A stretch of DNA of 64,000 bases from Salsipaludibacter albus (GCF_019798055.1 NZ_JAHOPH010000001.1:310001-374000), one strand, 5' to 3'; positions 37,164 through 49,028 are shown, counted from the first letter of the stretch. The notes: a model not told the origin generated them from the sequence alone. Program-made: numbers and translations.

Positions 37164-38867
37164 GTGAGCGCCGTCGCCGCCGAGCGGCGGGGGTTCCGCG
37201 CGGTGCTGGCCATTCCGGACTACCGCTGGCTGGTCATCGGGCTGGCGATCTCGTCCATCGGCAGCTGGGCGTACAACGTCGCGCTGTACGTCTACGTCTA
37301 CGAGACGACCCAGTCGGCCGGGTGGGCCGCGGCCGTCACGATCGGGCGCTTCGTCCCGTCGATGCTGCTGTCCAGCTACGGCGGGGTCGTGGCCGAACGG
37401 ATCGAGCGACGACGGCTGCTGATCCTGCTCGACCTGACGTCAACGGTCGTGATGATCGGCCTGGCCATCGTGACCGGGCTGGACCTGGGCGCCCTGGTTG
37501 CCATCACCCTGGCCTCGGTGACGTCGGTGATCGGGACCGTGTACTACCCGGCCACCGCGGCCCTGACACCCCAGATCGTCGGCGAGCGCGACCTGGCCGC
37601 GGCCAACTCCTTCGAGAGCCTGGTCGAGAACGTCTCCACGATCGCCGGACCCGCCCTGGGTGCCGCGGTGCTCGCCGTCTCCAACGTCGAGGTGGCCCTG
37701 TTCCTCAACGCCGCCACCTTCCTGGTCTCCGCATGGTGCTCGTCGCGGATCCGGACACGGAGCCAGCCGACGGACGTCACCGAGGGTGGCAGTGCCGGGG
37801 TGCTGCGCCAGGTCGGCGTCGGGTTCCGTGCGATCGGGTCGTCGACCACGGCCGCGGTCCTGGTGGCCATGTGCGTCGCGGCGTCGTTCATGTACGGGAC
37901 CGACACGGTGCTGTTCGTGGTGTACTCCGAGGAGCGATTGGGCATCGGCCCCGACGGGTTCGGACTCCTGCTGGCCGGCGTGGGCGTGGGCGGGGTCGCC
38001 ATGGCACCACTGGTCGACCGGCTCGCCGGATCACGACGCCTCGCGACCGTCATCTCGCTGGGGATGGTGGTCTACACCCTGCCCACCCTGCTGCTGGTGT
38101 GGATCGACCAACCCGCCGCGGCGTTCGCCGTCCAGGTCGTGCGGGGCGCCGGGACACTGGTCGTCGACGTGCTGGCCGTGACGGCCCTGCAACGATCGCT
38201 CGCCCCGGACCTGCTCGCGCGCGTCTTCGGGGTCTTCACCGCCCTGGTGCTCGCCGGCATCTCGCTGGGCGCGCTGGTGACGCCCATCCTCCTCCGGGCC
38301 ACCACGCTCGACGTGACCCTGGAGGTGTTCTCGGTCGGGGTCGTGGTCCTGGTCGTCCTGGCCTACCCGTGGACACGACGGGTGGACCGCGAGACGACGA
38401 GCCGACTGGCCGCACTGGCCCCACGCATCGCGGCCTTCGACTCGGTCGGGCTGTTCGCGGCCGCGTCCCGGCCGACGCTGGAGGCGCTGGCGGCCCGGGC
38501 GGAGGAGGTCGACCTGCCGGCCGGTCACCGGATCGTGACGGAGGGAGAGCCCGCCGACGCCTTCTACGTCGTGGCCGACGGTCGGGTGGAGATCGTCGGC
38601 CGCGGCGAGGGCACCACCGAGCGCCACCTCGCCGCCATGGGCCCCGGCGACTACTTCGGCGAGATCGGCCTGCTCGAGGAGGTGCCCCGGACGGCCAGCG
38701 TCGACGCCACGACGGACGTCCGGCTGTACCGCCTGCCCGGGGAGGCGTTCCAGGAGGCCCTGGCGGAAGGATCGGCCTCGATGGCGTTCCTGGAGAGCTC
38801 CCGGCTGCGGTGGGCCCAGACCCGCTCGCTGACCTCGAGTCCCACCGACGCTCCGACCCCGACCTGA
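37164..38867 (+). CDS. MFS transporter with C-terminal cyclic-nucleotide-binding domain
   Basis: About 567 residues from a GTG at 37164 (VSAVAAERRGFRAVL); a GTG at 37152 is an alternative. The N-terminal 400 residues are an MFS permease of the MFS_3/enterobactin-exporter-like type (helices from YRWLVIGLAISSIGSWAYNV; RIERRRLLILLDLTSTVVMI; VIGTVYYPATAALTPQIVGE). The last 140 residues are a Crp-like cNMP-binding domain: LEALAARAEEVDLPAGHRIV, TEGEPADAFYVVADGRVEIV and AMGPGDYFGEIGLLEEVPRTA, matching the phosphate-binding cassette FGEIGLL. It is a one-polypeptide exporter with a ligand-gate domain. Ligand and cargo are unknown. A hairpin leader precedes it. Confidence 0.9.
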   Translation: MSAVAAERRGFRAVLAIPDYRWLVIGLAISSIGSWAYNVALYVYVYETTQSAGWAAAVTIGRFVPSMLLSSYGGVVAERIERRRLLILLDLTSTVVMIGLAIVTGLDLGALVAITLASVTSVIGTVYYPATAALTPQIVGERDLAAANSFESLVENVSTIAGPALGAAVLAVSNVEVALFLNAATFLVSAWCSSRIRTRSQPTDVTEGGSAGVLRQVGVGFRAIGSSTTAAVLVAMCVAASFMYGTDTVLFVVYSEERLGIGPDGFGLLLAGVGVGGVAMAPLVDRLAGSRRLATVISLGMVVYTLPTLLLVWIDQPAAAFAVQVVRGAGTLVVDVLAVTALQRSLAPDLLARVFGVFTALVLAGISLGALVTPILLRATTLDVTLEVFSVGVVVLVVLAYPWTRRVDRETTSRLAALAPRIAAFDSVGLFAAASRPTLEALAARAEEVDLPAGHRIVTEGEPADAFYVVADGRVEIVGRGEGTTERHLAAMGPGDYFGEIGLLEEVPRTASVDATTDVRLYRLPGEAFQEALAEGSASMAFLESSRLRWAQTRSLTSSPTDAPTPT

Positions 38868-39059
38868 TCCTCCTCGGCCGCCGGCAGGCGGTGGGCGCCG
38901 ACGCGCCGCCCCGACCCGTCGCCGGCCCCCGGAGCCGGGCGACCGTCCTCCCCCGGGACCGTTGGCACTGTCCGCAGGCCAGCCCGCGAGCGACCATCGC
39001 ACCATGACCCGCAGGCGGAATCGCCGCGCGGGACCGGGAACCCCGATGCGGGAGGCGAC

Positions 39060-39563
39060 ATGCGTGTGCTGGTGGTGTACGCGACCAAGATGGGTGGGAC
39101 GCGCGGCCTGGCGGAGATGGTGGGCCACACGCTGGAGGAGGAAGGGGTGGACGCGGTCGTCGCAGCGGCGGACGAGATCCGCGACGTGACCGGCTTCGAC
39201 GCCGTCGTCGTGGGCGGGGCGCTGTACGCGTTCCGCTGGCACAAGGACGCCCGCAGGTTCGTGCGACGACACCGGGAGGATCTGTCCACGATGCCGGTGT
39301 GGCTGTTCAGCAGCGGCCCGCTGGACGACTCCGCGAGCGCCGAGGACATCGACCCGGTCCGCGGGGTGGCGGCCGCCATGCGCCGGATCGGGGCGCGCGG
39401 GCACGTGACCTTCGGTGGGAGGATGCCGGCGGACGCGACCGGCTTCCCGGCTGCGGCGATGGCCCGTGACAACACCGGGGACTGGCGCGACCCGGACCAC
39501 GTGGCAGCCTGGACCCGCGAGGTCGTGGCCGAGCTGCGCCGACCGGCCGTCCCGGTCGACTGA
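39060..39563 (+). CDS. Flavodoxin-domain protein (protoporphyrinogen oxidase HemG-like)
   Basis: 167 residues. It begins MRVLVVYATKMGGTRGLAEM, the FMN phosphate-binding loop (T-K-x-G-x-T) of flavodoxin_5. The motif FDAVVVGGALYAFRWHKDAR is the family's second flavin-contact strand, and VWLFSSGPLDD the third. HemG-like proteins of this domain oxidise protoporphyrinogen or use a menaquinone; heme genes are absent here, so only the fold is claimed. A GGAGG ribosome site lies 4 nt before the ATG. It is followed 8 bp later by a membrane-protein gene, so the pair is probably cotranscribed. Confidence 0.85.
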   Translation: MRVLVVYATKMGGTRGLAEMVGHTLEEEGVDAVVAAADEIRDVTGFDAVVVGGALYAFRWHKDARRFVRRHREDLSTMPVWLFSSGPLDDSASAEDIDPVRGVAAAMRRIGARGHVTFGGRMPADATGFPAAAMARDNTGDWRDPDHVAAWTREVVAELRRPAVPVD

Positions 39564-39570
39564 CCTCGTC

Positions 39571-40236
39571 ATGACCACCGAGACCGCAGCACCGACCATG
39601 ACCGGCCAGGGGCTGTTCCACGACTGGGTCGTCGCCCTCAGCGTCGGCGAGGCGATCGGGTTCGTGCCCCCGGCACTGGCGGGCGCGACGCTCGCCACCG
39701 CCGGCGTGGCCGACTCCTGGCTCGTGGTCGGCCTCACCGTCGCCGGCGTGGTCGAGGGGGTCGCGATCGGCGTCTTCGGTGCCCGGGTCCTGGCCCGTCA
39801 CCTCCCCGACGTCGACCGCGTCGACTGGGTGGTGGCGACCGCCCTCGCCGCGGGCCTGGCGTGGTTCCTGGGCATGGGCGGCTCGGCAGTCCTCGGGGCG
39901 GCGGACGACCACGCGGCGCTGGTGCTGGTGGCCGTGGTCCCCGCATGGTTCGCGGGCCTGCTGGCGATGGGGTACGCCCAGTGGCTGGTCCTGCGCCGGG
40001 TGGTCGCGCGCGCATCGCGCTGGATCTGGGTCTCCGCCGGGGCCTGGCTGGTCGGCGTCGCAATCCCCGTCACGGCACTGTCGGTCGTCCCGAACGACTG
40101 GCCCGCGGCGGGACACCTCGCCGTGGGCGTGGTGTCGGCCGTCGCCATGGGTGCCACCGTCGCCGTCCTGACCGGCGCGACCCTGGTGCGACTCGTCGTG
40201 GCCGCGCACCCGGGTGGAGCCCTCGACCAGGGCTGA
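39571..40236 (+). CDS. Polytopic membrane protein of unknown function
   Basis: 221 residues; family not recognised. About six hydrophobic segments: LFHDWVVALSVGEAIGFVPP, WLVVGLTVAGVVEGVAIGVF, VATALAAGLAWFLGMGGSAV, ALVLVAVVPAWFAGLLAMGY, WIWVSAGAWLVGVAIPVTAL and VGVVSAVAMGATVAVLTG. The ATG at 39571 follows the flavodoxin-like gene by 8 bp. The regular helix-helix spacing and acidic residues in helices 1 and 2 (VGEAIGF, VVEGVAI) hint at a transporter or channel, but no motif names it. Confidence 0.75.
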   Translation: MTTETAAPTMTGQGLFHDWVVALSVGEAIGFVPPALAGATLATAGVADSWLVVGLTVAGVVEGVAIGVFGARVLARHLPDVDRVDWVVATALAAGLAWFLGMGGSAVLGAADDHAALVLVAVVPAWFAGLLAMGYAQWLVLRRVVARASRWIWVSAGAWLVGVAIPVTALSVVPNDWPAAGHLAVGVVSAVAMGATVAVLTGATLVRLVVAAHPGGALDQG

Positions 40237-40281
40237 CGGCCGCCCCCGGGGCACACCCGGCTCGGCGAGCGCGCCGGGCCG

Positions 40282-40488
40282 TCAGGCGCGGGCGAGGCGG
40301 AACCGGATCCGCACGGCGGTGTGGTACTCGGTGATCGCACCGTCGGCCACGACGCCGGTCTGCTCCAGCACCGACAGCCCCTCGACGTTGCGCAGGGTCG
40401 AGGTCGCCTCGCGGAGGGCCTGGGCGGCGGCGTCCTCCCACGACACGTCCGACACGCCGACCAGGTCGATGGTCTTGATCACGGCCAC
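40282..40488 (-). CDS. Dodecin (flavin-sequestering protein)
   Basis: 68 residues, the exact size of dodecin. MAVIKTIDLVGVSDVSWEDA, AAQALREATSTLRNVEGLSV and LEQTGVVADGAITEYHTAVR followed by IRFRLARA cover the beta-alpha-beta-beta fold; the tryptophan W17 in SWEDA is the residue that stacks on the flavin. Dodecins form hollow dodecamers that store or buffer riboflavin/FMN, and CoA in some species. Neighbouring flavodoxin-like gene is a flavin user on the opposite strand. ATG at 40488. Confidence 0.93.
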   Translation of the reverse strand: MAVIKTIDLVGVSDVSWEDAAAQALREATSTLRNVEGLSVLEQTGVVADGAITEYHTAVRIRFRLARA

Positions 40489-40578
40489 GGCAGGTGCCTC
40501 TCGCTGGGGTTCGGTGCGGACGGGTTCGAACGGTCGAGGATAGGACGTCGGGTGCCCGACGATCCGGTCGGAGCACGA

Positions 40579-40839
40579 TCAGCCGCGGACCCAGAAGACC
40601 AGTGCCATGCCGGCGATCGTGGTCACCGCCGAGACGACGGCGACGGGCATGCCCCAGCGATCGCCCTTGAGGTGGGCGACCGAGCCCGCGACCATGCCGA
40701 GCACCCCCGGCAGGACGAACCAGATCGCCGCGACGGCCCCGACGGCACCCGCGACCGCCCAGGCACGCGCACCCGAGGTCGGCACGGCGACCCCGTCGTG
40801 GTCGAGGTCGGTGCCGCGGTCCTCGTTCGCGTCGGGCAC
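40579..40839 (-). CDS. Small two-helix membrane protein
   Basis: 86 residues from a GTG at 40839 (VPDANEDRGTDLDHDGVAVP). The acidic N-terminus is followed by two hydrophobic helices: AWAVAGAVGAVAAIWFVLPG continuing into VLGMVAGSVAHLKGDRWG, then MPVAVVSAVTTIAGMALVFW. The first helix runs into GMVAGxxAHxKGDRxG, a pattern seen in DUF4190-like proteins. Function is unknown. It lies upstream of the dodecin gene on the same strand (90-bp gap). Confidence 0.65.
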   Translation of the reverse strand: MPDANEDRGTDLDHDGVAVPTSGARAWAVAGAVGAVAAIWFVLPGVLGMVAGSVAHLKGDRWGMPVAVVSAVTTIAGMALVFWVRG

Positions 40840-41008
40840 GGTGGGTCCTGTTCCCGTCGTCTGGCGGAGGCCGGTGGGGTGCGGGGTCGCACCTCGACCG
40901 CGCCAACGAGTGTAGATCCAGCCACCCCAGCCCCCGAGCCGGTCGGCTTGGCTCGTTCTCAGGAACCTGCGGGACACTGCCCGACACACACCGTCCGAGC
41001 GGGGCACC

Positions 41009-42154
41009 ATGACCACGACCACCACACCAGACCAGGCATCGCCGCCGGCCGACGACGCGGCACCGCCGACCCGGGAGGGCCACGTGTCGACACCCACCGA
41101 CCGACTCGACGACGTGCTGGTGGAACTCCGCCGCGTCCTCGTGGGCCAGTCCCGCATGCAGGAACGCCTGCTGGTCTGCCTGCTCAGCCGTGGGCACTGC
41201 CTGCTGGAGTCCGTCCCCGGGCTGGCCAAGACGCTGGCGGCCGAGTCGCTCGCACGGATCATGGGCGGGGACTTCGCCCGGATCCAGTTCACCCCGGACC
41301 TGCTGCCCTCGGACGTGATGGGCACGCGGATCTACCGGCCCAGCCACGAGGACTTCGACATCGAGCTGGGCCCGGTGTTCACCAACATCCTGCTCGCCGA
41401 CGAGATCAACCGCGCCCCCGCGAAGGTCCAGTCCGCCCTGCTGGAGGTGATGGCCGAACACCAGGTGTCGATCGGTGGTCGCACCTTCGAGGTCCCGGAC
41501 CCGTTCTTCGTCGTGGCGACCCAGAACCCGATCGAGTCCGAGGGGGTCTACAACCTCCCGGAGGCCCAGCGCGACCGGTTCATGATGAAGGTGGTCATGC
41601 ACCACCCGAACCGCGAGGAGGAGCTGGAGATCGTCGACCGGGTCGGCGTGTCCATCCCGGTCCCCAACCAGGTGCTGGACCCGCAGGTCGTGCGCGACCT
41701 GCAGGCCGTGGCCGACGGCATCTACGTCGACGCGACCGTGAAGGCCTACGCCGTCGACGTCGTGCAGGCCACCCGCGACCCGGGAGCCTTCGGGCTGGGC
41801 GACCTCGACGACCTGGTCGAGCTGGGTGCCAGTCCCCGCGCGAGCCTCGGGCTGGTCCGGGGCGCGCGCGCCCTGGCGCTGATGCGGGGCCGGTCGTTCG
41901 CCACCGCCCAGGACGTCTACGACATCGCACCCGAGGTCCTGCGCCACCGGCTCCTGCTGACCTACGAGGCCCTGGCACGCGAGATCGACCCCGACCACGT
42001 CATCGCCCGGGTGCTGGCCACCGTGCCGGCCCAGCCGCTGACCCCCCGCAACCTCGCCGACGCGCCTCGCAGCGGGCCGACCTCCCCCGGCGTCGACGGC
42101 GCAGCCCCGGTCGGGTCGGACGCCGGCTCCTGGGGGTCGCCCGCCGATGGCTGA
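41009..42154 (+). CDS. MoxR-family AAA+ ATPase
   Basis: 381 residues. Walker A variant ESVPGLAKTLAAES (residues about 68-80; MoxR proteins use GxAKT), Walker B NILLADEINRAPAKVQSALL, sensor 1 VVATQNPIESEGVYNLPEAQ followed by RDRFMMKV, and sensor 2 in SPRASLGLVRGARAL. MoxR ATPases act as chaperone-like assembly factors with VWA and DUF58 partners. The stop overlaps the DUF58 gene start by 8 bp, and the VWA gene follows with a 4-bp overlap, reproducing the mycobacterial moxR1-Rv1480-Rv1481 arrangement. An N-terminal 25-residue Thr/Pro-rich extension precedes the domain. Confidence 0.95.
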   Translation: MTTTTTPDQASPPADDAAPPTREGHVSTPTDRLDDVLVELRRVLVGQSRMQERLLVCLLSRGHCLLESVPGLAKTLAAESLARIMGGDFARIQFTPDLLPSDVMGTRIYRPSHEDFDIELGPVFTNILLADEINRAPAKVQSALLEVMAEHQVSIGGRTFEVPDPFFVVATQNPIESEGVYNLPEAQRDRFMMKVVMHHPNREEELEIVDRVGVSIPVPNQVLDPQVVRDLQAVADGIYVDATVKAYAVDVVQATRDPGAFGLGDLDDLVELGASPRASLGLVRGARALALMRGRSFATAQDVYDIAPEVLRHRLLLTYEALAREIDPDHVIARVLATVPAQPLTPRNLADAPRSGPTSPGVDGAAPVGSDAGSWGSPADG

Positions 42155-43112
42155 GTCCGCTGCCTGGCCGGACGGCCCCACGCCCGACGACGTCGCGCGC
42201 CGCGTCCGCGACCTCGAACTGCAGGTCGACCGTCGGCTGGACACCCTCCTGCACGGTCGCCACGAAGGCCTGACCCCGGGACACGGCACCGAGATCGGCG
42301 AGTCGCGCCAGTACGTGCCGGGTGACGAGGTGCGCCGCATCGACTGGAACGTCACCGCGCGCACCAACGTCGTGCACGTCCGCGAGCTGATCGCCGAGCG
42401 GGACCTGACCACGTGGCTGGTCGTCGACCTCGACGCCAACATGCAGTTCGGCACCGACCGCGACCGCAAGGCCGACGTCGCCGCGGCGGCCGTGGCCGCG
42501 ATCGGGTTCCTCAACGCGCGTGACGCCAACCGGCTCGGCGCCATCCTGCTCCGCGGTGGACGCCAGCGCGTGCTGCCCCCGCGCGGCGGCCGTCGCCAGG
42601 TCCGCGCCGTCCTGCGCGAGGTGCTGGCCGAGCGGGCCAGCGACGGCAGTGGCCACAACGACCTCGACGCCGCGCTCCACCGCGTGGCCAGGCTCGCCAC
42701 GCACCGGGGACTCGTCGTGCTGGTCTCGGACCTGCGTGGCGGCGTGGACGACACGGGCGCACGGGTCGGCGGCGTGCCCGGCGACCTGGCGGTCGTCGCC
42801 CAGCACCACGACGTGCTGGTAGTCGAGGTGACCGACCCCCGGGACGTCGAGCTGCCCGACGTGGGGCTGATCGACCTCGTCGACCCCGCCACGGGCACCC
42901 ACCGCGAGGTCGTCGTGACCCCGCAGGTGCGCGACGCCTACGCGGCCCGCGTAGCCGTACACCGCGACCAGGTGCATCGGGCCGTCCGCGCCGCCGGGGC
43001 CGACCACCTCGTGCTCACCACCGGACAGGACTGGCTCACCACCGTGGCCCGCCACGTGCACCACCGCATGCGTCGCCGCCGCCGGGTCACCACCGGGGGT
43101 GGCCGAGCATGA
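42147..43112 (+). CDS. DUF58 domain protein
   Basis: 321 residues. The DUF58 signature is ESRQYVPGDEVRRIDWNVTA (Y-x-x-G-D-x-x-R-x-I-x-W) near residue 53, followed by a von Willebrand-like half domain: TTWLVVDLDANMQFGTDRD and LVVLVSDLRGGVDDTGARVG. It is a cytoplasmic partner of MoxR; no helices are visible here, unlike some membrane-bound DUF58 proteins. Translationally coupled to moxR and the VWA gene. Confidence 0.92.
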   Translation: MAESAAWPDGPTPDDVARRVRDLELQVDRRLDTLLHGRHEGLTPGHGTEIGESRQYVPGDEVRRIDWNVTARTNVVHVRELIAERDLTTWLVVDLDANMQFGTDRDRKADVAAAAVAAIGFLNARDANRLGAILLRGGRQRVLPPRGGRRQVRAVLREVLAERASDGSGHNDLDAALHRVARLATHRGLVVLVSDLRGGVDDTGARVGGVPGDLAVVAQHHDVLVVEVTDPRDVELPDVGLIDLVDPATGTHREVVVTPQVRDAYAARVAVHRDQVHRAVRAAGADHLVLTTGQDWLTTVARHVHHRMRRRRRVTTGGGRA

Positions 43113-44074
43113 TGCCCACCCTGTTCCTCGCCCCCGAGCGGCTCTGGCTGCTGCTGGGCCTGCTCCCACTGGTCGCCGTCGCGATCTGGGCCGTGCGCCG
43201 TCGTCGCCGAGCCCTGGTCCGGTTCACCGGGATGGACCTGCTCGACGAGGTCGCCCCCCGGCGGCCGACCTGGCAGCGCTGGGTCGTCACGGCGCTGTTC
43301 CTCACCGGCATCGGCGTCTCGACGGCCTCGCTGGCCCAGCCCGCCCGCACCGAGGAGGTCTCGGACACGATCCGGGGTCGCATCGTGGTGCTGATGGACA
43401 CCTCCCTGTCGATGGAGGCCACCGACGTCGATCCCAGCCGACTGGCAGCGGCCAAGGACGAGGCGACCGACTTCGTCGACGAGGTCGACGCCGGTGTCGA
43501 GGTCGGGCTGGTGTCGTTCAACGGCCGGGTGACTCGCGACGTCGGGCTGACCACCGACCACGACCAGGTCACCGCCGCCATCGACGCGCTGGACCTGGGC
43601 GAGTCGACCGCGGTCGGGGAGGGGTTGCGCGCGGCGATCGACGAGCTGTCGACCACCGACGACGCCTTCCCCGGGGCGATCGTGCTGCTGTCTGACGGCG
43701 AGACCACCGTGGGGATCGATCCCCAGGTCGCGGCCGACGAGGCCGCCGAGGCCGGCATCCCCGTGTTCACCATCGCCTTCGGCACCGAGTCCGGCCAGAT
43801 CCTCGACCCGCTGTCGGGCCAGATCGTGCCCGTGCCGGTCGCCGAGGGCGAGCTCCAGGCCATCGCCGAGACCACCGGCGCCACCTTCACGGCGGCCGGC
43901 AGCAGCGAGGGACTGTCCGCGGCCTACGACCAGATCTCCGGCCAGCTCGAGGAGCTGATCGGTGAGCCCGAGATCGTGGAGGTCGAGATCACCTGGCAGT
44001 GGGTCGCCGCCGCCCTGGTGCTGCTGGTCCTGGCCTGGCTCGGCAGCCAGTGGTGGCTCCGCGGCGTCATGTAG
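43109..44074 (+). CDS. Membrane-anchored VWA-domain protein (BatA/Rv1481-like)
   Basis: 321 residues. Two N-terminal hydrophobic segments (LWLLLGLLPLVAVAIWAV; WVVTALFLTGIGVSTASLAQ), a VWA domain with the MIDAS motif DTSLS (D97, S99, S101), T in GLTTDHD-like loop and D in LLSDGETTVG, and a C-terminal helix VAAALVLLVLAWLGSQWWLR. This topology is that of BatA/Rv1481, in which the MIDAS faces the periplasm or outside. It closes the MoxR/DUF58/VWA operon, thought to help proteins or cofactors assemble at the envelope under stress. Confidence 0.93.
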   Translation: MMPTLFLAPERLWLLLGLLPLVAVAIWAVRRRRRALVRFTGMDLLDEVAPRRPTWQRWVVTALFLTGIGVSTASLAQPARTEEVSDTIRGRIVVLMDTSLSMEATDVDPSRLAAAKDEATDFVDEVDAGVEVGLVSFNGRVTRDVGLTTDHDQVTAAIDALDLGESTAVGEGLRAAIDELSTTDDAFPGAIVLLSDGETTVGIDPQVAADEAAEAGIPVFTIAFGTESGQILDPLSGQIVPVPVAEGELQAIAETTGATFTAAGSSEGLSAAYDQISGQLEELIGEPEIVEVEITWQWVAAALVLLVLAWLGSQWWLRGVM

Positions 44075-44125
44075 CCACCCACCCCCGGTCCGTACGCTGG
44101 CGTCTCGCCGACGGACAGCCGTGCC

Positions 44126-45889
44126 ATGACACCCCCGACCGACGCGCACGACCCGTCCGACGAGCCGCGCGACCCGTCCGACGACGCGGACGAGCGGGAC
44201 GACGACGCCTCGACCGGTGGCGACGACGCGATCGCGTCACTGGACGAGGTGGACTTCAAGCGCCTGGGCCTGCGCAACCAGCTCCTGCGACGACTGTCCG
44301 AGACCGGGTACGACACCCCCACCCCGATCCAGCGCGAGGCGATCCCGCACCTGCTGGCCGGGCGGGACCTGCTGGGCCAGGCGGCGACCGGCACCGGCAA
44401 GACCGCGGCGTTCGCCCTGCCGATCCTCCACGCGATCGGCAGGGTCCGCGCCACCACGCCCCGGGCCCTGGTCATCGCCCCGACCCGCGAGCTCGCGCTG
44501 CAGGTCGACGCCGCCATCGCCGGGTACGGCACCCACCTCGGGATCCGCACGGTCGCGGTCGTCGGTGGCCAGCCCGCCCATCGCCAGGTCAAGGCGCTCA
44601 CCCGCGGGGTGCACGTCGTGGTCGCCACCCCGGGCCGCGCCGTCGACCTGATCGGACGGGGTGCGCTCGACCTGTCGTCGGTGGACACCGTCGTGCTCGA
44701 CGAGGCCGACGAGATGCTCGACATGGGCTTCGCGGAGGACCTCGACGCGATCCTCGACGCGGCACCGGACCAGCGCCAGACCGTGCTGTTCTCGGCCACG
44801 GTCCCGGCCCGGATCGACCACCTCGCCGCCCAGCACCTCGACGACCCGGTCCGGATCGTCATCGCCCGTCCGACCACCGACAGCGGCGCGCCCCTGGTCG
44901 AGCAACGGGTCGCCTGGGTGCGAAAGACCGACAAGGCGGCGGCGCTGGGCCGGTTCCTGGACATGGAGACCCCGGAGGCGGCGATCGTGTTCTGTCGCAC
45001 CCGGGTCGAGGTCGACGCCCTCACTGCGACGATGAACGCCCGCGGGCACCGCGCCGAGGCGCTCCACGGTGGCATGGACCAGCGCCAGCGCGACGCGGTC
45101 ATGCGCCGGCTGCGCGACGGGTCCGCCACCCTGCTGCTGGCCACCGACGTGGCCGCGCGCGGACTGGACGTCGACACCCTGACCCACGTGTTCAACCTCG
45201 ACGTCCCGAGCCAGGCCGAGGCCTACGTCCACCGGATCGGCCGGGTCGGTCGCGCCGGTCGGCGGGGCGTCGCCATCACCCTGGCCGAGCCACGCCAGAA
45301 GCGCAACATCGGGTTCATCGAACGGCTCCTGGGTCGCAAGCTGCCCGTGGTCGAGGTGCCCTCGGTCGAGGACCTGCACGCCCGCCAGGTCGAGTTGACC
45401 GCCCAGGACGTGGCCGAGGCGCTGGCCGAGGACCCGGCCGACGGCGCCGAGGAGGTGCTGGCGATCCTGCTGGACGACGACCACGAACCCCACGACATCG
45501 TGCTGGCCGCGCTCGGGCTGCTGCACGACGCGCGAGGATCGTCGGCCGACACCGACGAGATCCCCGATGCGTTCACGGCCGCGAAGGCCGACCGGGCCGC
45601 GAAGAAGAAGCGCACGACGAAGGGGTCGTCCGACCGGCGCCACGACGACGGCGACACCGGATGGGTCCACGTCAGCCTGGGCCGGGTCGAGGGGGTCCGC
45701 CCGGCCGACCTGGTCGGGGCCATCGCCAACGAGGGTGGCCTGTCGGGTGCACAGATCGGGCCGATCAAGATCGCCCAGCACCACAGCCGGGTCGGGATCC
45801 CGGCCTCGTCGGTGGCCCACGTCGTGGAGGCGATGGGTGACACCACGGTCCGTGGCCAGCGCGCCAGCGTCCGTCGCTGGGTCGAGTAG
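44126..45889 (+). CDS. DEAD-box RNA helicase with DbpA-type RNA-binding domain
   Basis: 587 residues. Q motif GYDTPTPIQREAIP, motif I ATGTGKTAA, DEAD box VVLDEADEMLDMGF, SAT motif LFSATVPARI, and the C-terminal helicase blocks ATDVAARGLDVDTL and HRIGRVGRAGRRG. Residues 510-587 form the DbpA/CsdA RNA-binding domain (GWVHVSLGRVEGVRPADLVG, ANEGGLSGAQIGPIKI). It resembles CsdA/DeaD, the cold-shock helicase of ribosome assembly and RNA decay. An acidic N-terminus of 40 residues (DDADERDDDASTGGDDA) precedes the core. It starts 52 bp after the VWA gene behind a TACGCT -10-like element. Confidence 0.95.
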   Translation: MTPPTDAHDPSDEPRDPSDDADERDDDASTGGDDAIASLDEVDFKRLGLRNQLLRRLSETGYDTPTPIQREAIPHLLAGRDLLGQAATGTGKTAAFALPILHAIGRVRATTPRALVIAPTRELALQVDAAIAGYGTHLGIRTVAVVGGQPAHRQVKALTRGVHVVVATPGRAVDLIGRGALDLSSVDTVVLDEADEMLDMGFAEDLDAILDAAPDQRQTVLFSATVPARIDHLAAQHLDDPVRIVIARPTTDSGAPLVEQRVAWVRKTDKAAALGRFLDMETPEAAIVFCRTRVEVDALTATMNARGHRAEALHGGMDQRQRDAVMRRLRDGSATLLLATDVAARGLDVDTLTHVFNLDVPSQAEAYVHRIGRVGRAGRRGVAITLAEPRQKRNIGFIERLLGRKLPVVEVPSVEDLHARQVELTAQDVAEALAEDPADGAEEVLAILLDDDHEPHDIVLAALGLLHDARGSSADTDEIPDAFTAAKADRAAKKKRTTKGSSDRRHDDGDTGWVHVSLGRVEGVRPADLVGAIANEGGLSGAQIGPIKIAQHHSRVGIPASSVAHVVEAMGDTTVRGQRASVRRWVE

Positions 45890-45901
45890 GCGATCGAGGG
45901 G

Positions 45902-46111
45902 TCAGCGTTGGTTGCGCTGCTCCTCCTCGTCGAAGCGCCGGTCCAGCCGAGCCTGCTGCCACGGCCAGAACCACAGCTCGAAGACCAGCGCGCCGATCAG
46001 GAAGCCCAGCGCGATCGAGAACGCCAGTCCCCATCCTCCGCCGTAGTACCCGACGACCAGCCCGACCAGCACGACCAGCACCAATCGTCCCCACCGCACC
46101 CGCGCCCACAT
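45902..46111 (-). CDS. Small two-helix membrane protein
   Basis: 69 residues from the ATG at 46111 with an AGGAG ribosome site. MWARVRWGRLVLVVLVGLVV, GYYGGGWGLAFSIALGFLIG and ALVFELWFWPWQQARLDRRF show two helices and a charged tail (DEEEQRNQR). No family recognised. It starts 31 bp downstream of the clpB stop on the same strand and is convergent with the helicase gene. Confidence 0.7.
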   Translation of the reverse strand: MWARVRWGRLVLVVLVGLVVGYYGGGWGLAFSIALGFLIGALVFELWFWPWQQARLDRRFDEEEQRNQR

Positions 46112-46142
46112 GTCGGACTCCTCTCGACCCGTGGCGCCGAGT

Positions 46143-48725
<2,583 letters not shown>

Positions 48726-48810
48726 GGGATCCTCCTCCCGAACGCCCCGGCGGCCACGACACGGCGATGGCCAGGGGAAATGCACCCGGGGCGATTCGGC
48801 AACGAACACC

Positions 48811-48816
48811 ATTCTA
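48811..48816 (-). promoter_or_regulatory. Candidate clpB -10 element
   Basis: TAGAAT on the minus strand, 85 bp before the clpB start, in an otherwise GC-rich leader. The hexamer 17 bp upstream is ACGAAT, a poor -35. Confidence 0.35.
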
Positions 48817-49028
48817 GGCCCACGAGAACAGCGATTCGTCGTTCCTGACAGCTCCCCACTGCACAACCCTGAGCCCGCCCCGCGTCACCAACCTGCGCCT
48901 CCCAGACCCCCGGCGAGCGTGACCGACCGTTGCGGACTGTCGCACTGATCCATCACGCTCGGCGGGGCAGGATCGACGGGGGAGCCGCGGGCGGCCGGGT
49001 GGCCACCGGTGCCGGTGCCTGCGCGTCC

